Of a stretch of 64,000 nt of DNA, positions 34,176 through 45,633 are shown one piece after another. Every line of letters begins with the position of its first letter. The stretch's first letter is position 1. Under the pieces are notes generated by a model. It did no database searches. It was not told where the DNA came from and saw nothing but the letters and a program-made list of their open reading frames with translations. Origin of the DNA: Ursus arctos (taxonomy: Eukaryota > Chordata > Mammalia > Carnivora > Ursidae); contig NW_026623067.1 in assembly GCF_023065955.2 (NCBI RefSeq), positions 54,072,444 through 54,136,443 of the forward strand. The letters run 5' to 3'. The position numbers and the translations under genes are program-made.

Positions 34176-36894
34176 GAAATAAAAAGTACCGGGAATTAAG
34201 CCCTCCCTGTGCCACCCCGCCCCCATCTCTTATTTTTGTTCTTGTAGAGTTAGACCAAAGACTACAAAGTAGGCTGGGAAAATTCCTTTAAAGCCAGATC
34301 ATTTGCAGAGCATTTTCTGAGGAGCTGGGTTTTTTCCCAGCTTTTGTCAATGGTGAGGTTTTAAAGAGGGCATTTGGCCCCATAACCTTGGGTAGATCTT
34401 TCCCTTGTATCCCATGATGGTCAAGCGTGGTAACAGGAGGTTTCTAGGTGTGCTGTGGGGACGGACCCCACATGTGTTCTGGCTCTGTGTCATGAGGCTG
34501 TGAGGGACCTCTGTGTGCTCAGTGGCCCTCTTCCAAAATAAGCCCCCACTTTAGACCTGCCCATCCTTTTTTTCAGCATAGTATACAGATCACTTCTTGC
34601 AATTGTGTTTTGGGATAGACAGGTGTTGAGGAAAATGAAGTGGGCTATTATTTACGTCCATATGGAAAATCTGAGTCAGAATTTCATACCTGGAAGAAAC
34701 CTGAACAGAAATCTGACTAAACATAGATTTATTTGAGAAGTGTGGAACTAACAACACAAAGGATTTGAGATTTGCTTGTGCTTAGGGCAAGTTCCTTGAC
34801 TGTGACCAGAATTTGGGGTTCCTACCCTCCAGGGATTGGAAAGCAACCTTTCCTTTTTACGAGTGTACTTGAGTTGGAAAGACATACTCAGCAAGGATGC
34901 GGGTATGCTTTGTTCTGAAAGACAGGAGTTTTAGCATCGAGGTCCACAGTGTGGATCGAATAAACGGTAGACGCCACACCGTATGCTTGACTTCACCATG
35001 CTTGTCCTGGTTTCTTGGAACATTCTGGAAAGCTCGGCCCCAACTCTTCTTGAGTGTTTACACTTAAAACTGCAACCAAAGGGAAAACCCCAAGGTACCT
35101 GCCAGGACTCCCAGGGAACGAAATTTACTCAGACTGATCAGGAGACTAGGGAGGCCAGGCTGGTGCAATGTGCCATTCCCAGCTGCAGTAAGTGCTGTCC
35201 CTTATGCAGTGAGACATGAGCGAAGTGGCCAGGTTCTGTGTTGTCCTCGGTACCCTGTGGTGTGGTAGTGAGGCCCTCCGAGGGGGACCTTGGAGAGGTG
35301 GGTGGTAGCTGCGAGATCGTACGTGTATCTTGGTATTTCTCCTTAGAATCTCTCCTATTTCCTCAGCTGTTCTGACTCCTGAGAATTCAGCTCCCTGCCC
35401 TTTTACTCTTTGTGGCAGCTGACTGTCCAACCTCATCAGCTGGGGAGAAGATATTTGAGGGTTCCCTCTTTGTTTTTCTACAAGAGGGGTCTCACCCTCT
35501 GAGAATCCTGGTGGGCGTTTCTTTCATCTGAATACACATGCACTGACTTCTCACATGTTGTTCTATGAAGTCCCCTCTCCTCAGATGAGTTTGAGGGCTT
35601 CTCCATGCTCGGGTTGTGGAACATAAGATGAGACCATAGAACATGCCAGCAACTGTACATGTCTCTTCTCATGGCCTTCTAGGCTTTGCTTCACCTCATA
35701 TGTCACCCAGGTAACTTTTGAGTAGTACCATAAGGAAATTCTATACAGAGAGTTCTGTAATGAGGGGGGGAGAGTTTCATTAAGTATGCTCTGTGTTTAT
35801 TTGCATGTGGAAATAGGTGACATCCGTCTGACCTAGTAAAAAAGGATACATTTTCATTTTTTTAAAAATGAAGTTTGTAATCATAATAAATTCCATATGC
35901 ATATTATATTGAGGGAAAGATTTTGAAATGCCTTTATTCTAGAACTATAAAATCTTTCAAGAAATATTTGCATATTTTGTAGATGTTCATGTGAAAAGTG
36001 TTCTTGTTCTATTGGAAAATACTGGTTTGGCATATGCTTTGTACTCTTTATTGCATAGGAAAAGTCATTTCTAACTTTGGTTGTGTCACCCAGATCAATG
36101 GAATTAACACGGGAATGGCATTAGCACTCGGTGCCAATCTCTTATTAAACCCTGGTTTTCCAGGGCTGTCTTTTCATGTTATTGTTGGGGGTGGTCTGTG
36201 CTTTTCCTTAGCCCAGCTTTGAGGCAGAGCTTATCTTTTGGGTTTATTTTCATGTTCCAAGAACTGAAGAGGGTATTTGCTTTGAGAAGCTGGCACCATA
36301 TGACATCCCCCCATAGCTGCTGTGGAGTGAAGGATAATGTTGAATGCAGGGACAGTGGGGACTGTCCCTCTGAGCTGGCAGCAGGACAAGGCGAGGGTAT
36401 GTTCTTTTCTTAGCTCCCCTTGGCCTCTCTGCTGAGGCACTAAATGGTATTTGGTCTGCATGGGGCACATGAGTGAGTTCACCAGGGGTTTAGCATTTCA
36501 GGGTCTTAAGCGTAGTGTTTAGTATCTTAACAAATCAAGAATCAATTATCTGGGAGAATAAGCAGAAGGTTTTTTATGTCTAGGGTAAATTAGTTTAAAT
36601 GCTAAAACCAGTCCTTGTGGATTAAAGAAGCACTTGGAGGCAATGGAGTATATTTTAAAAATGGCACTTGACATCACATACTGAAAAAGAATTAATAGAT
36701 CAGTACATGGGTTTCATGTCTTAGGGGAACTGTGTTGGCTTTTTTTTTTTTAGGTGGGATTCCAAGGTATTATCAATTTGTATGTAAATGCAGTCGATTC
36801 TGATAGAATTGCAGGGAAAAATACTGTCATCAAACATCTGGTTAAAGCATGTTTCTTAATTATTGTCTTTGAGAATTCAGGCCACTTAGCTTTA
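34176..36894. other. Unique non-coding DNA
   Basis: Moderately GC-rich compared with the flanks, but no CpG island, no recognisable exon chain and no transposon that I can name. Frames of 60-96 codons overlap antiparallel frames and are treated as chance. Confidence 0.45.
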
Positions 36895-36931
36895 GTCTCT
36901 CTCTCTCTCTCTCTCTTTTTTTTTTTTTTTT
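36895..36931. repeat. (CT)n followed by poly(T)
   Basis: About ten CT units then a 15-nt T run. The arrangement could be a reversed A-tail, but no SINE or L1 body abuts it on either side. Confidence 0.85.
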
Positions 36932-37376
36932 CCTTTTTTCTGAGAGATGTTGGTCAGACTTATCTTGAAAACCACAGGAGGAACGGTCATGGTGGTGGTT
37001 GTCTGGGGAGATACTTAAAAGGGTAATTACAGTAAAGGTAGTGGAAATTGGTACTTCTTGAGGCTTTGTCAGATCTCTCCCTGTCCAGCACACGGCTTTA
37101 GGCTCCTATTTAACATCACCTAGGCTGTATTACGCTAAGTACCCAGGAATTTTGGTTTTCATTTGTATTACTCTGCAGCAGAATTTAAAGCAGTATGAAA
37201 CAGGCACACAAAACACTCTAAAACAGCTTCTTCTCGTGAAATTCTATGTAGCATGAACCAGTTTCAGCTGTGCTAAGGACAGTATAGCCCTACATGGTCT
37301 AGCAGTTAATGTTTTCCCCAACAGCTAACAGTGCCCCCCCCCCCCGCCAACACCTTTAAATAGGAAAAAGAAACTG

Positions 37377-38505
37377 CTTTATGGAAGAACAATTGGCATA
37401 CAATAAACTGCATTTAATTTAAAGTCCACAATTGCATAAACTTTGTCATATGTATGTAGCCGGGAAACCACCATCACATCAAGGGAACGAAACAACGGTG
37501 TTGCCCAGAAGTTTCCTCTTACTGATCTGCTAGGACTCCCTCCACCTCCGCATGCCGAATCAGACAATTCCTAGTATTTTCCATCCCTTAGGATTAGTTT
37601 GCATTTTCTAAAATTTTAAGTAAATGGAACAATACTGTTCGTACATTTTTTTTTTTTTTTGGTTTGGTTTCTTTCCCTCAGCTTTATTATTAGGAGGTTT
37701 GTCTATGTTCTAGCATATGTTAATAGTTCATTACTTTTTATTGCTAAATAACATCCTATTGAATGGGTACAGTTTGATTATCCACATTTGATTATCCATC
37801 CATTTGTTGATGGACATTAGCGTTGCTTATAGTTTTTGGCCATTATAGATAACACTGCAATATATGGTTGGTAAATTTTCTCCCAACTTGTGGCTTGTGT
37901 TTTCAGTCTCTTCACAGCAGACCAAATGTTTTTTACTTTGATGAAGTCTGTGTTAGCAGTTTGTCCTTTAAATGAACATGCTTAGCCAGCTTTGCCTAAT
38001 CCAGATCCACAAAGTTTTTCTCCTATTTTTCCAGAATGTTTATAGTTCTGAATTTTACCGTTATGAGTTCTAAGTTTATGATCCATTTTGAATTCATTTT
38101 GTGTATGGGTGAAGTATGGATTGACGTTCATATTCTTGCATGTAGGTATCTAATTGTTCTAGCACCATTTGTTGAACAAACGATCCTTTCTCCACTGAAT
38201 TGTTTTTTTACCTTTGTTGGAAATCAGTTGTCTTTATTTGTGTGTGTCTGTTTACAGACTACATTCTTTCTCATTGACCTATTTGTCTTTATAGCAATAC
38301 CACATTGTTTTGATTATTGTGGCTTTATAGTAAGTTTAGATATTAGGTAGTGTTGGTTCTCCATCTTGATTTTTTTCCAAAATTGTCTTAGCTATTCTAG
38401 ATTCTTTAATTTTGGAATCAGTTGGTCCATTTCTACAAAAACAAAAACCTGTTGAGATTTTTACTGGAATTGAATTAACTTTATAGATCAGTTTGAGAAG
38501 CTGTG
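37377..38505 (-). repeat. L1M element, 3' UTR and part of ORF2, minus strand
   Basis: Plus-strand reading starts with L1M 3' sequence ('ggcatacaataaactgcatt', 'aaaccaccatcacatcaagg', 'ggtttgtctatgttctagca', 'ttttattgctaaataacatc', 'catccatttgttgatggaca') and passes into reverse ORF2 ('actttgatgaagtctgtgtt', 'agcaccatttgttgaacaaa', 'tgattattgtggctttatag', 'tttctacaaaaacaaaaacc', 'ttgaattaactttatagatc'). It encodes nothing intact: the reverse-transcriptase C-terminal region is broken by many stops. The 104-codon plus frame at 38,036-38,350 is its antisense shadow. Confidence 0.88.
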
Positions 38506-39022
38506 AAGTTTTCCAGTGGTTGTCACAATGAAACACTAGTCTTAGAGATGGATTAGGGAGGATAAAGTGTGGGTTGTTACAGTGTGGAGAGATAGGGATG
38601 GAGTCGCCCCCTAAGATGGACTGATGGAAGAGCTGGGTGGCACAGCGCAGGGAACCTGACTTGAGGAATGAATGACCATAAATGAACAAGTATTGTATCA
38701 GAAAAATCCCCTCCGAGAAGCCCAAGAAAAATGGTTGGGTGGTTCATTCTGGGAGCAGCTCAGATTATGATTTCACGCTGAAGTTAGAGGGAAGTAGGCA
38801 CATTTCTTCTGGAAAGAAGAGTGTAATAGAGAGCTCAGGGTCAACTTAGGAAGGGAGGAGGAAGACATGAACAGACGAGATTCTAGAACCTCATGTGTTC
38901 ATGGAAAGCCTATGATGCAGGAAACAGAGGGCTAGCATCATACTTTAACGTCTTCCGCAGTGACTCAGTCTAACAGAACAATGAAGGTTACTTGTGCACC
39001 TGAACTGGTGGTTGATCTTGAA
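38506..39022. other. Unique non-coding DNA
   Basis: No gene or repeat recognised. A 129-codon minus frame (38,725-38,336) starts here and runs into the L1M relic; it has no motif of its own. Confidence 0.4.
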
Positions 39023-39232
39023 CAGTGGTTCTCAACCAGGAGTGATTTTGTCCACAAAGAGGATATTTGACAATGTCTAGTGACATTTTTGATTGTCACA
39101 ACTACTGGGAGAGTGGGATTTCTTTTATCATCTAGTGGGATGCTGCTAAACATTCTACAGTGTTCAGGGAAATCCCCCCAACAAAGTCTTATCTCCCCAA
39201 AATGTCGATAGTGTTCAAGTTGGGGAACCCTG
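39023..39232. mobile_element. Non-autonomous hAT-Charlie-type DNA transposon
   Basis: The ends are imperfect inverted repeats of the hAT type: CAGTGGTTCTCAACC at the left, and a right end 'ttggggaaccctg' whose complement begins CAGGGTTCC. The centre ('gatatttgacaatgtctagt', 'gacatttttgattgtcacaa', 'catctagtgggatgctgcta', 'aacattctacagtgttcagg') matches a familiar mammalian MER-class element. I do not remember the exact family name. No 8-bp target duplication survives clearly. It carries no transposase; the 110-codon minus frame over it is a shadow. Confidence 0.75.
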
Positions 39233-39539
39233 GTCTGGAGGGGAAGGACTAGAAAAGAGGATAGAATGAGAGTGAAATGGATGGGTTTCTCTGGCACCTC
39301 CTGTCTGCATTGTCTTGAGGAGAACTACTCTTTTGAGTAGTGACCATGGGCAGTTACTCCAGATGATGAGGAATTAGTCTGTGGAAATCTTCGGGCATAT
39401 TTCTAGAGGATGTCTAAAAATGTTACCAAATAAAACAGTTTAACAAAAGCATGGCTTGACTACAAATAAATAGGAGAAATATTGAACATCTGAGTTAATT
39501 TGCCTAAGAAGAAATTATTTGATTAGACATGGCCTTGGC

Positions 39540-39790
39540 CGTAGATGAGTATCATTTGGGATACTTTTGATTGCAGGTCATAGAAAACCTCACTCAAAGT
39601 GGCTAAAAATATACATGAACTTTACCAGCTCATGTAGCTAAATGGTCCAGGTTTCTGGCAGGGGTTGATCCCAACGTTCACTGTTGACACAGGACCCAGT
39701 TTCTCCTTCACCCCACGTGCGCTTTCCTTCATAGCTCACACATGGCTGCCAGCAGTTTCGGGGTTACTTTTTCCTTATTCATTCTCATCA
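39540..39790. repeat. Old interspersed repeat fragment
   Basis: 'gattgcaggtcatagaaaac', 'ctcactcaaagtggctaaaa', 'accagctcatgtagctaaat', 'ggtccaggtttctggcagg' and 'cacacatggctgccagcag' form a sequence I recognise as a widespread mammalian repeat, but I cannot name its family with confidence. Confidence 0.5.
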
Positions 39791-39911
39791 TGACAAGGTA
39801 TTTCTTCTCCTATCATTATGAGTTTTTTTTTTTTTTTTTTAAGTGTGCTGTCTTAAATTATATGTCCCCCTTGAATATGGTAACATTAAAACAATTCTTC
39901 CATTTGCTTGG

Positions 39912-40170
39912 ACCGATGCTATCCAGTATGGTAGCCACTAGCCAGATATGGCTCTTCTGCTCTTGAAATACAGCTTGTCTAAATTGAGATATGAAATAAG
40001 AATGTGGAATAGCTAGTTAATAATTTGTATGTTAAGTATATGTTGAAACAGTAGTGTCTTGGGATTTATTGAGTTAGAATGCAAATGCATTATTAGAAAT
40101 GCTTCCACGTGTTTTTAAAAAATTGTTTTAATGTGACTCCTAGAAAATTGAAGTTCTAGAAGTGGCTTCA
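39912..40170. repeat. Possible old DNA-transposon fragment
   Basis: 'gatgctatccagtatggtag', 'ccactagccagatatggctc' and 'gctcttgaaatacagcttgt' resemble a very common mammalian MER-type sequence in which the phrase recurs in inverted form at the other end; here the distal end is too decayed to recognise. Confidence 0.4.
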
Positions 40171-40429
40171 AATTGTGTTCCTTGTCGACTGGCTTAGACC
40201 AGTCAGGGGTCCCTGGGAGTCTGACCCACCCAAACCACATGGCTAATAGACATATGGAGAGAGGTGGAATGGTTACTGGACAAGCAATTAAAGATGAATA
40301 CTGTGGTAACTGGCATAAGCAAAGAAAGGAATATTTGTTTATTTGCTACCGTTTTACTGAGGATGAATGTCTGGAAATACTGCCCTACTACCACTAATAA
40401 GAGCTAATAATTGTCTCTTAAGTATATTT

Positions 40430-41950
40430 TTGAAAATTATAAGAGTAACGTGGTACCCCCTAGCCACTAATGGAACAGCACAGAAATAACACTAAGAGAA
40501 AGTAAGTAACCCTTCTCCCTTCTAATCCCTGTTTCCACTTAGAGCCGTAGGCAGGTGTTGTCAGTCTGGTGTGTGTTCCTCCATGCCTTCCTTCATGTAC
40601 ATATGAGTGTATTCACACACGTTGTTCTGTTTCTGCTGTGGCTGCCATTGTAAGGATGGGATTATGGCACTTACTCTTCAGTTTGCTTTTCTTACCTTAC
40701 CAATTTGCTTTTGTTATCTCCAAGTTAGCATCTACTGATTTTTCCTGTTCTTACATATTATAGATATACTACATTTCATTTTTCTCCCATCACTGGGCAT
40801 TCATGCTATTTCCACCCCCCCCCCCCCATCACTCAACAAACAATGCTGCAATAAACATCTTTGTACCTGCGTCCTTACGTACTGGTCCTTTTTTTTTTTC
40901 TTCTTCTATAGGATAGATTCCCAGAAGTGGAATTGCTTGGTCAAACGGTATGTGTATTTTTAATTTTAACAGATAAAGCTAAATTATTTTTCTCAAGGGA
41001 ATAGCAAATGATATATGCACGTAAGAGCTCCCATTTCCCACATTCTCATCAGCATTAGATGTCATTGCTCCTTTTAATTCTTACCAATCTGATTATCACT
41101 GATCATTAATTTACTTTTTCTTTACTACTGTTGATGTTGAGAATATTTTCGTATGTTTATTATCCATGTGAATTTCTCTTTTCTTCACTTCTCTTTTCTT
41201 CACTAATTATCACTGATCATTAATTTACTTTTTCTTTACTACTGTTGATGTTGAGAATATTTTCGTATGTTTATTATCCATGTGAATTTCTCTTTTCTCC
41301 ACTGCCCATTTTTCTGGTTGGTAGTGTTTTTCTTTTATATTTTCTGAGAGTTACTGTATTTTAGAAATGTTAATCCTTGGATATGTGTGTGCAAATATAT
41401 CTTTACTGTTCTTCTCTCTGTGTGTGATGTCTTTTGCCACATGAAAATTGTTAATTATTATGCAATCAAATACGTCTTTTTCTTTATTGCTTCTGAGATC
41501 ATCTGTTTTGTTCAGAGTGGTTTGTCCATCTCAAGGTCATATAAATATTCTCCTATATTTTCTCCCCAGTTTTTAAAACCTTCAACTCTTACTGCAATTT
41601 TTAAGTTGTACACATGATACGAAGTAGGATTCTGCCTTTATTAGTTTCTAATTGTTAAAAGAACCTTTATCATGGGCTTGAAATGTTATCTTGTCACGTA
41701 TAAGGATGCCATATATATTTGGATCTATTTCTGGACTCTGTATTCTGATCCCTATCCATCTCTGTGCCAACACCATTCTGTTTTGAATGCAGTGGCTTTC
41801 CTAGTGAGTTGCAATGTCTGGTAAGTTGTCCTTCACTGGTCTTCTCATACTTTTTATTGTTGTTTTTAGCCATTTGTTTTTTTCATACTCTGGTTAAAAT
41901 AAATTTAAAACTTAAAGTTGGGGAATTTTATCTTAAATGTTTTGAATATA
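40430..41950 (-). repeat. L1M element with internal duplication, minus strand
   Basis: Plus-strand reading shows L1M 3' UTR followed by reverse ORF2: 'caaacaatgctgcaataaac', 'gattcccagaagtggaattg', 'cttggtcaaacggtatgtgt', 'gcccatttttctggttggta', 'ttttgccacatgaaaattgt', 'tcaaggtcatataaatattc', 'tggatctatttctggactct' and 'gaatgcagtggctttcctag'. All frames are broken. It contains a C13 run at about 40,816-40,828 and a 114-bp-period tandem duplication, annotated separately. Confidence 0.82.
41092..41303. repeat. Tandem duplication, 114-bp period, inside L1M
   Basis: A 98-base segment starting ATTATCACTGATCATTAATT (41,092-41,189) recurs at 41,206-41,303 with one mismatch (a T/C near the 3' end). 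Between the copies lies an extra TCTCTTTTCTTCACT, itself a repeat of the end of copy 1. Near identity inside a heavily decayed old L1 means the duplication is much younger than the element. An assembly artefact cannot be excluded. Confidence 0.95.
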
Positions 41951-43974
41951 AAAGGTAATACAATGATGTATGATAAATAGAATTTAAAAATTAATAATTT
42001 TCAGTTTGGGGATCTCTTCACTTGATATTACTAACCGGAAAATATTTACTGATGAACTGAGGCCTTATTTCTTATGTGACTTTTGATTTTTTTAAATCTG
42101 ATTTTACTTTGTCTCTGTGATAATTTTACAGTTACCTCAAAATGGAGAAATGGGGGTTACAGGCATGACATGTTGAAATCTATCCAAAAATTAGATTATC
42201 GCATTAAAGCTACAGTGTAATGCTCTTAGTGACTGTGACCTTATAATACTTTGTATTTCTGTTTATGTGCCAAACTATAAAATATACTCAAACCTGGATT
42301 GGTTGACGGCTTTAAAAATAATGTAAACTGTAGATGTGCATAACAAACCATGTATTTTGTGATTTTTTATGATTTCATTCTTCTAAAACTTAAATAATCT
42401 TGACCTAGGAAACTGTCACACCTGAAGTTTTGGGAAAAGTTGTCTAATATTTTACATGTTTTTGATAATTCTTAACTTTACGTTAATGTGATAATAACTT
42501 AATTGCGTTCACTGCTATTCTCAATTGCTTTTTGGAAACTTTACATTTAATATTAAAACACTAAATAACTTTGTGTTTTTCTGAGGGGATTTGAAATGTT
42601 GTAGCTAAATACTAAGACTGCGTGTGATTAAAGATAATAGTAGTGTTGTCTTACAGATAGTATACATACAAATACACACAAAGTCTGTGTTTTGCTTATG
42701 AAAGGAAACATCCTGCCACCAGAAAGGATAAGTGCTTACGTCACACTCACAGCTGATTTACAATTTCTGCCATCTGCCAAACATCCCCATGTAGGTTCCA
42801 CCCGTGTTTACTTGATTGATTAGAAAAAACCATTAGTTCTGTAGCCAAAAATGAAATGGTAAAATAATTAACGTATTGTGATTATTATTGAATGAAATAC
42901 AATTATGTTTTTAAAAAATGAGATTCCTTGTACTTTTAATGGTATTATAATTCAAATAAATGAATTGGTGTGGCAATTTTTGGCATGTGTATGAATATTA
43001 AAGATGGTAATTTAGAAAAGAGAGAGGGAATTCATTTAAATTATTCACACTGAGACCAAAAAAAGGACTTAGTTTAGTTAGAGTTAAATTTAAACCGTCG
43101 ATGTGAACTTTGAATCTTTATTAAATCATAGCCAAGTAGAATTTTTCTATTCTGTTCTAAAGAAGGTCATGAACAGTTAGCTCCCGGCTTCCATCCAGCT
43201 CATAGATCCAGTACCGTCCCGCAGACAGTCCAGGTACCTGGATTCTGGCCTCTAATACTACTTTCCACTAACGGTCAGCACGACTCATTCAGGAACATAC
43301 TAAGACGCCCTGACTGGGGTATGGCAAATTTTGCTGGTTTTAGAATGGATTTGCTTGTTTGTTTTTGTTTTGTCTAAAGCTCAAGGATGCTTTCAACAGT
43401 GTGTGTGGAGGTTGAGCTGTTCATGTCAGATGAACCAAATGGAAGGAATGTCTTCTGCAGTCCCATAGTGGAAATTTCAGTGACAGAGGAAATGGTATTT
43501 AGAAGCCGTTGAACAAGTTGGGCCTACCAGAAGCCCAGAGCGGTGGATCATGTTCTGTCATAGGTAACAAATGATACAAACTGTGCTCAATAAAAGACTT
43601 ATCATGTTTCTGGGGTTGTCCAAGAAGCGGTATTTTGATCCATTCAGATTCTGTTTCCTGTACTCAAGTTTTAATCAGGATCAACATTGAGAGTTGATAA
43701 ACATAAATTTAAAAAGATATAATTGGAGTATATTTTAAACACAATCATGGATATAAATTCTACGTTGTTAATTTTAAGATGAAATTGTTTTTAAATATAT
43801 GCAAGCTATTGCAGGAACTGAAAATCATAGTAAAAAAACAGTAAACTAGGATATGATAAGATTAGTCATAAAGGAATTTTTTTCAAAAACAACGTTAAAT
43901 AGTGGGGGGCTGCCTGATGCTAGAGACTCTGGAAAATTTGTTTAAAATAGGATAGAGAACCCTTCCCTGTGTTT
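41951..43974. other. Unique AT-rich non-coding DNA
   Basis: About 2 kb without a recognisable transposon or open frame over 60 codons. Candidate conserved non-coding DNA only by its lack of repeats; no gene signal. Confidence 0.45.
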
Positions 43975-44036
43975 GTCAAATAAACGTGAACAACCACCAT
44001 AAACGAACCACATAAACAACAAACATAAACCACCAT
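43975..44036. repeat. Imperfect CATAAAC-rich tandem repeat
   Basis: Motifs of the form (C)ATAAAC and CAACCAC recur five or six times in about 60 bp, an irregular low-complexity minisatellite. Confidence 0.7.
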
Positions 44037-45567
44037 CTGTGGTCAGGGGTTGGAGTGGCTGTTCATCGCCAACAGTTTTTTGTTCCCGAAGCCAGAACTA
44101 CTGCACCTACAGTTACCAGCACTGTGTTCACAAAGCCACTCTGACTGGAGGCCTTGAAGTCCTGCATGGGGAGGAGACAAGCACTAGGATAATCAGAGTA
44201 ATGCTCACAGGACTGCAAGAAGGAGGAGGAAAATCCCCCACATCTGCGACATTAGATAGAAATCACCATCTGTGTTGATTTCAATGCATCGACAAGGGTT
44301 CTGTTGAATCCTTGCACTTCACGTAAAGATACTGAGCAGGTGATGATTCTCCTGTGCTGACCGAAAAGCAGCATTGTAGCTCCCAGAACGTTGCAGGTAT
44401 TGGGTTCAAAGCAATATTCCTGAAGCCTACGGATATCATTCCTGGACCTAATGAGATGAGGTCCACTGGAACCCACCTTAGTAACTAATAGGCATTCTTA
44501 ATCTGGATCCAACTGAAGTAAACCAGCCGTATGTGATAGTGTACTTTTAAACAATGAAAAAATCTTAAGCTAGAAATTAAAACTGAATCACAGTAAATAT
44601 TTTTCGTAGATTTTCATTTTAAGATTTGCAAAGGTTGCCTCCAAACGACCAAGGTAAAATGTAACTTCCCGTAACATTGTAGTAATTTAATACTATTCTC
44701 TTGTCCTTGTTAAAATGTTACCCTCCCTGAGTATCACTTTCATGTGTTTGGCACTGTCTTAAATTGTCTCAAAGTAGAGTATCACCAGTTTCTCGTCTTT
44801 ATTTTGCTTTAATCTATTGCTAGAATATGTTAAACCTTCCACACATGGGAGGTAGAAGAAAATATTGACGCAACAGATCCTGTGTAAGTGTGAGACTTCC
44901 ATATTGCTTTGATTTTAAACAGGTCTGCTGGTAGAGAAGTGTAGTATCATCTGAGAAGATTGATGTCTTTTTAAGAGTGAGATCCCACCCTGTCCCTGGG
45001 CTGATGGCAGAAATTGTAAATCACCTGTGAGTGTGACGTAAGCACTTATCCTTTCTGGTGGCAGGGTGTTTCTTCCTTGAGAACTGTGTTGAGACTGCTC
45101 CATTTTTTCAGGTCAAGCTGCTGGGTCAGTAGTCAGTGACCCTTCCTCTCTGTGCCTTAAAGAGAAATAGCTACTTCTTTGGGGAAACCTCTTGTGAGCT
45201 GGGGACATATACTGCCAGCTGCATCTAACTTCCAGGTTATGTCAGAGGATGACTTTTTAAAATGACACATTAAATTTGACCCCGAGTTATTTGTCCCCAC
45301 AATATTTTTGTACATCTAAATGTTGAAATGTCAGTCTCCTCGAGTTTTCTGTTGTCATTTCTGCTACCATTGAAATTCTAATGAATGAAATAGCTCTTTG
45401 GAGGAAAAAAAAAAAAGAACTACTTCCATTGGTACTTTCTCCTACTATTGGATTTTTCAAAGGCTAGCTTACAATCTCTTAGAAAGGGGTAGGACTATTG
45501 AAGTGTATGAATAGAAAACTTCAAAAGTGAACCTCTCAAAGCAGTAGAATATAAAGATATTTTAAAT
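44037..45567. other. Unique non-coding DNA
   Basis: No gene or named repeat recognised. Overlapping antiparallel 60-80 codon frames at 44,039-44,476 show no motif. An A-tract lies at about 45,404-45,416. Confidence 0.4.
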
Positions 45568-45582
45568 ATAATTGCAGTTGAA

Positions 45583-45623
<41 letters not shown>

Positions 45624-45633
45624 ATTGCAGTTG
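45568..45633. repeat. (TG)n microsatellite flanked by 13-bp direct repeats
   Basis: About 17 TG units (45,586-45,620) lie between two identical copies of ATAATTGCAGTTG (45,568-45,580 and 45,621-45,633). A 17-nt A-run follows at about 45,645-45,661. The His-Thr frame on the minus strand is an artefact of the microsatellite. Confidence 0.95.

Noticed and set aside
38036..38350. 104-codon hydrophobic plus-strand frame resembling membrane segments
   Set aside because: Antisense reading of an old L1M ORF2 fragment, whose T-rich strand gives Phe/Leu-rich frames.
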